From positions 75,001 through 139,000 of the forward strand of contig MCFG01000125.1 in the NCBI GenBank assembly GCA_002104895.1: a stretch of DNA of 64,000 bases, written 5' to 3'. The DNA is from Anaeromyces robustus (taxonomy: Eukaryota; Neocallimastigomycota; Neocallimastigomycetes; Neocallimastigales; Neocallimastigaceae). The stretch's first letter is position 1. The number at the start of each line of letters is the position of its first letter. The notes below the pieces were generated by a model. It was given only the letters and a program-made list of their open reading frames with translations, made no database searches and was not told the DNA's origin. Position numbers and translations under genes: made by a program. Below, in pieces: positions 11,851 to 22,817 of the stretch.

Positions 11851-12130
11851 ATTTTTTAAATAAATTATTAATTATCTTTATATTGTTTACTCATATAATA
11901 ATAATAATAATAATAATAATAAAATTATGATATTTAATAAATAATTATTTCTATTTTAAAACTAAAAACAAATATTATCAAAAGAATAGTTTTTATTGTA
12001 TTGATATTTTTGAATTAATTTTATTATATGAAATAGAATTTAAATTTTATCATCATAACTTTTTATTAATAAAATTTTATAAAATATTTATTAATATTTT
12101 CTTTTTTTTTTTTTTTTTTTTTTTAGTTAC

Positions 12131-12167
<37 letters not shown>

Positions 12168-12300
12168 TCTTCATTTTATTTTCCTTTTTTATTTTTTTTT
12201 TATCATTTTTTTATTTTATCTTCATATTGTAATTTTATTTTATTTATAAATTGGTTTTATCTATTATTATAATAATCAAGTTTTTTTTTTCTTCTTCCAT

Positions 12301-12609
12301 TTAACAAACTTTTTGTAGATGTCTCATACAGAAACTATCTAAATTACTACGACTTACGCAACTATTATAATCATCTTGATTTTTTTCACGACACTTTTTT
12401 TTTCTTTCTTCTTCTTCCAAATCTTTAGCTGCTTTACCAAGTTCATTTCCAAGGTTAGCCACGTCATTTACAGCATCAATTAATGATTGAGGAATTTTAG
12501 CTCTTTTTTTTATTAATTTATTTTCGGTTTCTTCTGTAGATCTAATTGGATTACTTAATACTAACATAGTACAAAGTATGAAAAAGACTAAAGCAGAATA
12601 GAATTTCAT
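12301..12609 (-). CDS. Small secreted Kex2-processed four-cysteine peptide, copy 5
   Basis: A 102-residue precursor and sister of copy 4. The pro-segment has one change next to the cleavage site (IKKR instead of IEKR, from GAA to AAA), leaving the dibasic Lys-Arg intact. The mature peptide starts AKIPQSLIDAVNDVANLG; a charged linker rich in Glu and Lys follows, and cysteines are at 73, 84, 94 and 102. The first and last inter-cysteine segments (REKNQDDYNS, MRHLQKV) carry conservative and radical replacements relative to copy 4. Upstream, a TATAAAAAGG box at about 12720-12728 is followed by a purine-rich stretch on the minus strand, as in the other copies. No function can be assigned beyond a predicted secreted disulfide-bonded peptide. 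Confidence 0.85.
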   Translation of the reverse strand: MKFYSALVFFILCTMLVLSNPIRSTEETENKLIKKRAKIPQSLIDAVNDVANLGNELGKAAKDLEEEERKKKCREKNQDDYNSCVSRSNLDSFCMRHLQKVC

Positions 12610-12719
12610 TTTTAATTTTTTTTTTTTTTATTAATTATTTTTTTTATATAATTAATTATTATTATAAGTATTTTTTTTTATGAATTTTTACGAACTTTAT
12701 TTTCTCAGTCTTTTCTTTT

Positions 12720-12728
12720 CCTTTTTAT
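12720..12728 (-). promoter_or_regulatory. Conserved TATA-like box of the peptide genes (copy 5 example)
   Basis: On the minus strand TATAAAAAGG is followed by GAAAAGAAAAGACTGAG, about 110-130 bp upstream of the ATG. The same block occurs upstream of all six copies (about 541-547, 4131-4140, 7295-7304, 9870-9878, here, and 14895-14904). A second conserved block (AAAGATCATCCAAAACTTTT) lies about 100 bp further upstream. Conservation may simply reflect recent duplication. Confidence 0.5.
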
Positions 12729-13465
12729 ACTTTTTAATGATGTTTAGTAGAACTAAACTAAGAAAAAGTCTAGAATTTTTATTTTAATAAAAAAAGAAAA
12801 GCAAATAAAAAGTTTTGGATGATCTTTTTTTATCTCCCTTTTTATATGTTATGGAAAAAAAAATTTTTTTTTTTTTATTTATATTAAAATTATAATTTTA
12901 TTAAAATATTCAAAATATTATTTGATCTACGAAATAGAATATTCAACAGAATCCATCCATCAATTTAAAATTAATTTTAAAATTAATTTTTTATTTAATA
13001 AGTTTTTTAATATAATGTTTACATTAAAAATAGAGAAATAAAGTAGTTAAAAAATACTTTATAAGTATCTTTTATTAATATTTAATTATTAATTGTATTA
13101 TTTAAATGTTTATTATTTATATATAATTAACCTACATTAAAATATTATTTATATGTAACATACATTTTAACAGATTTATTGTAATTATTCAAAAAGTTTT
13201 AAAGTTTTGTATTCTTAATAAAAACTTATTTATATATAATTATACTTATATATTATTTTTGTACTTTGATATAATATAGAAAATATAATTTTTTTTTTAA
13301 TAATAAATTTCAAAATTATAATTTTATATATATATATATATATTGTTCTGTAATAGTTTTTTAACTTTTATCAATAATTTTTTTTAACTATTTTTTTTTT
13401 TTTTTTTTTTTAAAAGAATGTATATATTTGTGATATCAAATTAATTTGCCAGAATCTTTATATTC

Positions 13466-13510
<45 letters not shown>

Positions 13511-13914
13511 TAAATAAGTAAATAAAAATATATTATAAATATATAATACATGATGATTTTTTATATAAATTTATTTTTCAAATTAAAATTTAAAAATATT
13601 TAAATAAACTTAAGTTAACTAGAAAATATTAAATTATTAATAATAATTGTTTGTCAATAGAAATATTTTTGAAAATAAAATAAATATCCAAATTCTGTAT
13701 GTTAATTAAAAATTGTTATACATTAGCTAAAGGTCCAAAAACAATTCCAATTACTTGATGAATAGGTAATATATTATATTCTTTCACAATTTTTTAAATT
13801 TATATATATAATTTTCTACTAAAACAAAACTTTCATATTATTTATAAAATTATTATCTTAAAAGAATTAAATAACAATTTCACAGTTCAAATAATAAGAC
13901 AAAACAATAATTTA

Positions 13915-14062
13915 AATTTATTTATTTATTTATTTATTAATTTATTTATATTTATTATTTTATTCTATTTTATTTTATTCTATTTTATTTTATTCTATTT
14001 TATTCTATTCTATTTTATTCTATTCTATTTTATTCTATTCTATTTTATTTTATTTTATTTTT
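13915..14062. repeat. TTTTA/TTCTA satellite, spacer 5 (shortest)
   Basis: About 25 units in which TTTTA and TTCTA variants alternate. It is more degenerate than the other satellites, consistent with an older or contracted array next to the broken copy 6. Confidence 0.9.
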
Positions 14063-14309
14063 TTCAATAAATAATTAATTATTTTTATATTGTTTACTCA
14101 TATAACAATAATTAATAGTAATAATAATAAAATTATGATATTTATATAAATAATTATTTCTATTTTAAAACTAAAAACAAATATTATCAAAAAAATTGTA
14201 TTGATATTTTTGAATTAATTTCATTATGTGAAATAGAATTTAAATTTTATCATAACTTTTTATTAATAAAATTTTATAAAAAATTTATTAATATTTCCTT
14301 TTTTTTTTA

Positions 14310-14345
<36 letters not shown>

Positions 14346-14466
14346 TCTTCATTTTATTTTCCTTTTTTTTTTATCATTTCTTTATTTTATCTTCATATTG
14401 TAATTTTATTTTTTTATAAATTGGTTTTATTTATTATTATAATAATCAAGTTTTTTTTTCTTTCAT

Positions 14467-14791
14467 TTAACAATTATCTAGATATATTGAACATACTGGT
14501 GCTGGATGAAAAGTATTCATTAAGCAATTTAAATAATTATTATAATTTTTTTCACGACACTTTTCTCGTCTTTGTGCTTCTTTTTTTTTTTTGCATTTCT
14601 TTAACTGTTTTACCAAGTTCATTTCCAACTTTAACTACGGCATTAAGAGCATCAATTATTGATTGAGGAAATTTAGCTCTTTTTTTTTTTTTATTAATTT
14701 ATTTTCGGTTTCTTCTGTAGATCTAATTGGATTACTTAATACTAACATGGTACAAAGTAAGAAAAAAGGCTAAAGCAGAATAGAATTTCAT
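14467..14791 (-). pseudogene. Secreted-peptide gene copy 6, frameshifted in homopolymers
   Basis: The start codon at 14791 and the first signal-peptide residues match the family. One extra T in the phenylalanine codons (coding-strand T5 to T6) then shifts the frame and gives a stop after about 17 codons. Further changes are a run of 13 T on the plus strand where intact copies have the Glu-Lys-Arg codons, and an expanded T-run in the linker. The C-terminal part remains open and family-like, with CREKNYNNYLNC and a terminal Cys, though the spacing there is x10, x10, x6. All lesions are in homopolymers, so base-calling error is an alternative to a true pseudogene. Confidence 0.7.
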
Positions 14792-14996
14792 TGTTAATTT
14801 TTTTTTTATATTTTTTTTATATAATTAATTATTATTACAAGTTTTTTTTTTCTTATGAATTTTTATGAATATTTTTTTCTAAGTCTTTTCTTTTCCTTTT
14901 TATACTTTTTAATGTTTTTATTTAAACCATAAGAATAATTTATTTGAATATTAATAATACATATTATTATATTGGTTATCGAGAAATTAAATTGGA

Positions 14997-15034
<38 letters not shown>

Positions 15035-15264
15035 TTAAAGACCATTTAATAATTTAAAAGATAATCATATATTTTTTTATAATTTTAATCAAATACATAT
15101 ATCAAATATAATTATATAATATTATACAATTATTTTAGTATTAATAATTTCCCACTAAAATCATTTTAATATTTTTTTAAAAATATTAACCAAAAAAAAT
15201 TAGATAAATATTTTTATATTCAAAAGATAAAAAATATTAAAATGATAATGATTTTTAAATTTTG

Positions 15265-15295
<31 letters not shown>

Positions 15296-15323
15296 CAAAA
15301 AATAAATAATAATTTTATTATAT

Positions 15324-15414
15324 ATTAATCTTTAATAATTTCATCTTAATTAACTTATTAAATATTATTAAATATTATTAAATTTTCTTCAAGATGAAAT
15401 TATTAAAGATTAAT
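15324..15414. repeat. Perfect 24-bp inverted repeat with 43-bp loop
   Basis: The arm attaatctttaataatttca... at 15324-15347 is exactly reverse-complemented at 15391-15414. Either strand could fold into a 24-bp stem. It may be a tiny MITE, a terminator-like hairpin or a replication relic; no flanking duplication is evident. Confidence 0.85.
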
Positions 15415-16137
15415 GAATTCTTCCATTTTTTTGGGTTTAATGTCAATTAAAATATATCATTTTTATATATTTTAATAAGATGTTTATATAATATAATATA
15501 TTATAATATATGGTGTAATATATTTAATATATTACATTTATATTCATTACCAATTTAATAAATATCTTTATTTTTTTTTTAAAAAAAAAATCGTGGTTTT
15601 TTTACTTTAATGAAATTTGGAATGGTTACTTCATTTTTTATTATAAAATAAGAATAATATATTATAATGATATAATTATATATATTATAATGTAATACAA
15701 TAAATGTATCATATATCAAAATAAAATATTAAAATTAATTTATAATAAATGGTAAATTATGTATTTTATTTATTTAGATTACTTTAATTTATTATTCTCT
15801 AACTTTAATTCATTATTTTTTAAGCTTTTTAATTTATTTTACAAAAAAAATTTTAATTAATAAATAATAAAGTTTAAAAATTATCAATTGTAAAATATAA
15901 ATGAATGAATTAATGAATAATCATTAAATAAATTTAATTTAATTTAATTTAATTTAATTTCTTTTATATAAAAAAAAATATATAAAAATATCTTATAAAA
16001 AATTCATCATCACAACAACACACAACTATAAACTATTAATATTAATCCTAAACTTTTTTTTCTTTGTATTTACTAAAAAAAAGTTATTTTATAATTATTT
16101 TATTTTATACTTAAAAGAAATATATATATATTTAATT

Positions 16138-16171
<34 letters not shown>

Positions 16172-16637
16172 GTTTATTCTATTTCCTTTAATATTAAATA
16201 TTATAAATAATTTAATTATTTAAATAATAATAAAATTCAACTCTTTTATAGTATATTAGTTATTTATACATTTTTTTTTCATAAAATAAACTTTTAATTT
16301 TTATATTTTATTTATCATTTAATCTTAATGTATGTATTTTTTTTTTTTTTTAATGAGATATTATTATGATAAAAATATTAATAAAAAAAGTTGTCGGGGT
16401 TTAGTTTTTTTTTTTTAATATAAAAAAAAAACAAAAATGAATTCTTTCAAGATAAATAAAAAAAAATATAAACAACGAAATTATGTTTTCAATATCATTT
16501 TTTTTTTTTGAAATTATTATCTTTAAAAATATTATTATATTAATAATAACAATTATTTTATCATGATTGTCATTATTATTTTTATTTTTATTATTTATGA
16601 CACCTCTTATATTAACCTCTTTTAACATTAAATTAAT

Positions 16638-16701
16638 ATAATGATAATAATAATAGTTAATAATAAATAATAATAATAATTAATAATATTAATAATTATT
16701 A

Positions 16702-16767
<66 letters not shown>

Positions 16768-17035
16768 TATATAATATATAATAATAATAATAAATAATAA
16801 ATAATAATAAATAATAAATAATAAATAATAATAAATAATAAATAATAATAATAAATAATAATAATAATAATAATTTATTAATAATTATTATTAAATAATA
16901 AATAATAAATAATAATAATAAATAATAATAATAATAATAATTATTAAATAATAAAAATAATAATTAATAATAATAATAATTATTAAATAATAATAATAAA
17001 TAATATTAATAATAAAAAATAAATAATAATGGTAT
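16638..17035. repeat. TAA-rich interrupted microsatellite
   Basis: About 400 bp of TAA, TAAA and ATT units with interruptions. No coding signal on either strand. Confidence 0.85.
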
Positions 17036-18066
17036 TAACTGTTTAATATGATTAATAATAAATATTATAATAATGGTATTAACTGTTTAATATTATTAAT
17101 AATTAATATTAGTATTATTAATTATTATTAAATATTAATAATAATAGGTGTGTGTGTGTGACTTGAATGACTTGTTAAACAATATTTAAAGAAAGGAAGA
17201 TAATGAGAATAATATATTTAATAGAATATTATATTTATTATTATAATATATTAATTAATTATAATTTATTATTATTATTAAATCATATATTATTCATAAA
17301 TAGATGTATATATTATTTAAATAATATTATATAATTTATATATTAAATAATATATGCTGTATATATTGCTATATATTTTATTATAATTAATTAAGTAATG
17401 AATAATAATAAAATCAATTAATTAAATGTATGTATTAATTGATATTATTTCAAAACATGATTAAATAATAATTATTAGTATATTTTTTTTTTTTTCTCCT
17501 TTTTGTTTTCATAGTAAATCTTTAGGTAGTATAAAAAAGGAAACTAAAATTTTAAAATAATAGAATTAAATAATTAAATCATTGATAATATATTATAATG
17601 TATTTTGTAACATATTATGCTATATTATTTTTAATTTAATATTCAAAAAATATTGAAATAAATATAATGATATAATATATTAGAATTAATTATAATATTT
17701 AAATTATATATATATTTATAATTTAATATAATTTTAATAAATTTATTATTATTATATTAATTATTTGGTTAATATATTAAATAATTAAAATTTTAATTAA
17801 ATTGTTTGTATTCATTAAATAATTTTTTGATATATTTAAATATACATTAATTAAATTAAATATTAATATATGTGAAATATGTAGAGACAACTTAATATTA
17901 TTTAAAAGAGGCTAATTTTTATATTAATTAGACTTTATACTATTTTGTTTTATTAAATAAAATTATAAACAAATATATTATATAAAATAACAATAAAATA
18001 AAAAAATATTATATATTAATATATATTTTATTGTATTATTAATACAATTTAAAAACTTTATATTCT

Positions 18067-18069
18067 TAA

Positions 18070-18136
<67 letters not shown>

Positions 18137-18137
18137 G
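18067..18137. repeat. AAAT tetranucleotide array
   Basis: About 17 perfect AAAT units flanked by attctta on the left and ataagaat on the right, which are partly inverted relative to each other. Confidence 0.95.
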
Positions 18138-20670
18138 AATGAATGAAAAAATGTATTCCTGAAAAAAAATAATAATAATAATATAAAAATTATTTTATAG
18201 AAACATGATAAGAATTTTAGAGAAAAAGTAATTATTTTATTTTATAATAATAATTATATACTTTTTTTTTTTTTTCTTATCATCTTAATGTTAGTAATCT
18301 TTTTATATAGTTTTAGATAAATTGAATTCAATTAAAACAATTTTTACTATTAATAAAATTTATTCATCATTTATTTGTTATTTTTTTTTAAAGAAAGTAA
18401 TGAATGGATCAAATTATAATTTATTATTTTATTAATATTGCTATTTTGAATTATTCTATAATAAAAATATATTATATTATATTAAGGATTAAATATAATT
18501 TTTATTAATTATTTATTAATCTTTTTTTTTTTTTTTTCCTTTTATTTTATATTTTATAAAAATTTAATTAGAAATAAATACTTTATTATGAAAACTTATT
18601 TAAAATCAATAATATAAAAGTATAAAAGTAATTATGATTTTACATAAGCTAAGGATTAGTTATAGTTGATTTTATTTTGTTTTTTATATTTAATAATATT
18701 TTTTTTTTTTTTTTAAGAAATAAAAAAAAAAAAGAAGAGGTATAACTTATATATATAAAGCTTTAAGCTTTCAGCTTTATTTGAGTAAAGAAAGAAAGAG
18801 AAATTATTATAATTGTGTCAATAATATTATTATATAAATATATTTTTTATATTTATTATATAAAAAATATATATTAATATATATTATATATATAATAATA
18901 ATATATTTATTTATTTATTTATAGAAAAACAATTATATATATATGAAAAAAATTTTTTATTAAAAAAAAAGTTTAATTAATATATTTTTTTTTGTTTTAA
19001 AATATATTATAAAAAAATATATATAAAAATTATTTATTAAGGATTATTTTATATAACTAATTTATACTTTTTCTTTTTTTTTTTTTTTAAAAAAATTAAA
19101 TATTAAAAAAAAAAAGAATAAAAAAGAGAGAATTTATATAAAAAAAATTAAAAATCAAGAAATATAAGTGTTTACTTTTTTTTTTTTATAAAAAAAGCAT
19201 ATTCTAATTCAATGTACTTATATATGTAATAAAATATTTATATTTAACTTTTAAAGAAGTTAAAATATCAAGAAAAACATATATAATCAAAAACTAATTG
19301 ATAAGGAATGAATATTTCAATTGATGATTATATTTATTGAAAAGATTAAGAAATCAAGTATAAAGAAAAATCATTTATTGAAAACAAAAATATCAAAAAG
19401 TATATAAATTATAATTAGAATAAATCTTTTTTTATTTTAAAGATTAATAAGAAAAGTAAATAAAGTAATTTATATAACATTATAAAAATAAACATAAAAC
19501 AAAAAATAATAAATAATAAAAAACAATAAATAAATAAATAAATAAAGATATTCAAAATTTATTATTATAATTTTGAAGACAAATAAAAAAAAGAATAATT
19601 AATATTACTTTTTAATAAAAAAAAATATCATTAAAACAATATTCCCAGTAAAATTAAAAGAATAAAATAATATACATTAATACCATATATAACCTAACAA
19701 AATTATAAAGGAATATATTATATATATTACTTTAAAACAGTAAAGTTATTTATGAAAATATTTTTATATAATACCGAAAACTGAAATAAATATATATTAT
19801 ATATTTAAATCAGTGAGATAAAAAAAAAATAGAAAAATATATTCATCTTAAACATTATTATCCTTAAATAACTATTATTATAAAGATAAATAATTATATA
19901 TTTTTCCCTATTTTTCAAAGTAAATACTTTATTGTAATAACCTAATCCAGACATTATAAAAGATTAATCCAAAGTCATAACATATTTTTTTTAATTTTTT
20001 ACTGTAGATTATAATTTTTAATTTTATTTTATTTTATTATATAAATATTTATCGATCGCTCAATAATTTTAAATTTCTTTAATTGTTAAAAAAAACAAAA
20101 CAAAACAAAACGAAAAACCAAAAATAACACTAAACCCAAAAAAAAGTTATAGTAAACAAAATCCCCTTTAACATAAATATATAATTAATATACATTACAA
20201 ACATAACTATAGTTATATCATTTCATAAATATAAAAGATTTACTAAATAAATAAATAAATAAAAAAATTAAGACAAAGAATAGAAGTATAAATTAAAAAA
20301 AAAAAAAAAAAAACAATAAATAATATATAATACCATACTTTTAATTTTTTTTTTATTGCAGGCCGACAAAATTTAAATAAACTAAAAGTAATTAATTAAT
20401 AAAAAAAATTTTTTTAATTTAAGGTAAATATAATATATATAAATATCATAAAAAAAAAGTATATATATTTAATATACTAAGATACAAATAATAATAAAAA
20501 TATTTATATAAATATTTTTTATACTTTTTTTATTTTTAATAACAAAAAAAAAAAAAAAAAAATAAAAATAAAGACTTTTTTAATAAACAATCAGCGAAAT
20601 TACAAAAACGACTTTTTTTTTTTAAATTTTAAATATTTTATCTATTAAATAATAAATTATTAAGACAAAA

Positions 20671-22786
20671 ATGTTAACAGCAACTAATCCATCCGCTGAA
20701 CAATCAACAAATATACCTTCAAATTATTCATTGGATGACAATGAACTTCAAGAAATTCAAGAAGAAAATGAAGAACAATTAGAAGTTAGTGAAGAAGATA
20801 TATCAGAAATTGAAGAATACTTAGCAAAAGATGACATTGATCCAGAAGATTTAAAATCAAAAGCAAATAAATTAATTCAATTGATTAAAGTTAAAGAAAG
20901 AGGTAAATTATTAATTAATAATATTAAATTTTATTTTATAAAGAAGTATTATTTAATATATATGATAAGAAATATGTTTTTTTTTTTTTTTTAAATTCAT
21001 TTATAAAAAAAATATTTAGATATGTAATAAATTTATATAATGAAAAATATTAATATTATATTTTATTGATATATAATTGAATATATTTTATAACATTAAT
21101 TTATAGATTTATTATTAGCAGCTCAAATTGGTCAAAGTTTATTAGATGCTAATGTTAGTATGCAAAACCAATTAAAAATTATGTCAGAGGGTCAAAAATT
21201 ATCAACAGATTCTTCTAATAATGGAAGTTCGGAAATGGTATCAAATGTAGATAATGATAATTATTTTGGTACATATAGTAATAATAAGAGCTCAAGAAAT
21301 AACAGTGTTAGTTTTGATGAACCAATACCAAATTCAAATTCAATGACTAATACTATTAGTGGTAAAAAACCAATTCGTTCAGATTCCTATGATATTAATT
21401 CATATACTGATAATTTAGAAGAAACTAATTATAAATTACAAAATCAAGTTGAAAAATTAGAACAAAGTCTTAAACAAAATGAACAACAAAATTCAAAAAG
21501 AATTGTTCTTCTTGAAAATTTATTAGATCAATTACAAAATGAACTTTCAGAACTACAAACAATGAATCGTGAACTTGAAAAAGAAAAACGTGTATTATTA
21601 GAAGAAAAAGAATCCTCAAAAAAAATTAATGAAATGAGTGAAAAAGATACTGAAAAGATGATTGCTCAACTTTTTGATAATAAAAATAAATTAGCAGATA
21701 CCGTTAATAAACTTGAAATTAAGAAAAAAGTATTAGAAAATGAATTATTAGATGCTATGAATGGAGGATCAATGCTTCAGAATGAAATTAAAAAATGGAA
21801 ACATGAAGCAGAAGATTGTAATAAATATAAAGAATTATATGAACAAGAACTTCAAAGAGTTTCAGTATTAGAAGCTTCTTTAAATTCTTATCGTGATGAT
21901 ATTAAAATGATAAAAGCCGCTCAAATGAGTTTAAAACGTCAATCACTTAATAATTTAGATATAGATGACATTGATTTTGTTCAAAGTCAAGAACAATTGA
22001 ATAATAAAATAAAACTTAGTGAAGAATTAGATGATAGTCAGGGTGGTGAAAGTAGTAGTCGTAGTCGTAGAATTCACCGTCGTCGTATTATACATCGTTC
22101 AACACAAGGAGATGAAGCTGATATAGAAGAAGAAGAAATAGAAGAAAGTGAAATTACTGGTCATCATAGTAAAAATAATGGTCATCATCATCACCGTCGT
22201 CATTCACATTATCGTCATATACATCCAATATCTTATAATGGTAATGAAAATGATTATTGTTCAGTAACTCCACCTAATTATGATGATAATGTCGTTGTTT
22301 TACATGGTAGAATAAATCATATTGAAGATGAAGAAGAAGAAGGTGCAGAATCAAAAGAATTAGTTTTAAGAGATAAACCATGTCATAAATGTGGTAAAAT
22401 AAGAGTTAATCGTTTTAATCATCCAAAGAATTCACGTCGTTCACGTTCAAGAGTAATGAGAGCTAGTGCTAAAAGAACTGCTATTAGAAGAAAGAGATAT
22501 TCTGCTTTAGTTCCATTAAAAAGTACAGGGGAAGAAGATGAAGATACTAATAGTTTAATTAGACTTCGTGATAATTCAGGTTTTATGGGAATTTATAATA
22601 CTTGTAAACAAGCAATAGAGAAATTAGATTATTCTAAAACTGAATTAACAAAATCTCAATCAGCATGGAAATTTATTCAATTCTGGTTTGCTATGTTATG
22701 TATTTTCATTGGTTGTATTGTTGTAAGTTATAGAAGAGTATTCCAAAGTACAGCACAAGCAAGACAAGCCAAAAAAAGAATATCAA

Positions 22787-22791
<5 letters not shown>
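20671..22791 (+). CDS. Tail-anchored coiled-coil protein with TRAK/HAP1/BICD-like CC1 box (predicted dynein adaptor)
   Basis: Two exons, 20671-20902 and 21107-22791, with a GT-AG intron (20903-21106) of matching phase, give 638 residues. An in-frame TAA 18 bp upstream supports the start. Across the splice, residues 75-92 read KERDLLLAAQIGQSLLDA. This closely resembles the CC1 box (AAxxG core) of TRAK/HAP1 and BICD adaptors, which in known proteins binds dynein light intermediate chain. A long heptad-rich coiled coil follows (about 179-358), containing QLFDN near 266, a weak candidate for a Spindly-type dynactin motif. Then come an acidic and His-rich region (HHHHRRHSHYRH near 440), a CHKCG motif with an Arg-rich stretch, and one hydrophobic segment (about 600-618) before a basic tail of about 20 residues, which looks like a C-terminal membrane anchor. 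Expected role: linking a membrane organelle to dynein. The cargo is unknown. Orthology to TRAK itself is not established. Confidence 0.8.

Positions 22792-22817
<26 letters not shown>

Larger units (their letters stand above)
1..14920. repeat. Tandem segmental array of six secreted-peptide gene units
   Basis: Six gene copies in the same orientation (minus strand start codons at 427, 4006, 7181, 9749, 12609 and 14791) lie 2.2-3.5 kb apart. Every spacer repeats the same order of landmarks: an upstream promoter-like block, a block containing aacctacattaaaatatt (about 917, 5598, 7740, 10313, 13128), a TAA microsatellite, a block containing gctaaaggtc (about 2728, 6128, 8528, 11026, 13726), a TTTTA satellite, then the 3' flank of the next gene. 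Differences in unit length come from insertions and satellite length. The right edge is near 14920, where the shared upstream block stops matching. The left edge lies outside the window. Confidence 0.9.
14921..20670. other. Long AT-rich intergenic region
   Basis: No convincing gene. It holds many A/T homopolymers, a 24-bp inverted repeat (15324-15414), a TAA-rich microsatellite (about 16638-17035), a short GT run near 17150, an AAAT tetranucleotide array (about 18067-18137), and, just before the next gene, splice-like signals. A 75-codon open frame at 16401-16628 (minus) is Asn/Ile/Lys low complexity and is not accepted as a gene. Confidence 0.7.

Noticed and set aside
16401-16628. 75-codon minus-strand open frame
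   Set aside because: Asn, Ile and Lys composition simply reflects AT-rich DNA. No signal peptide, motif or duplicated relative.
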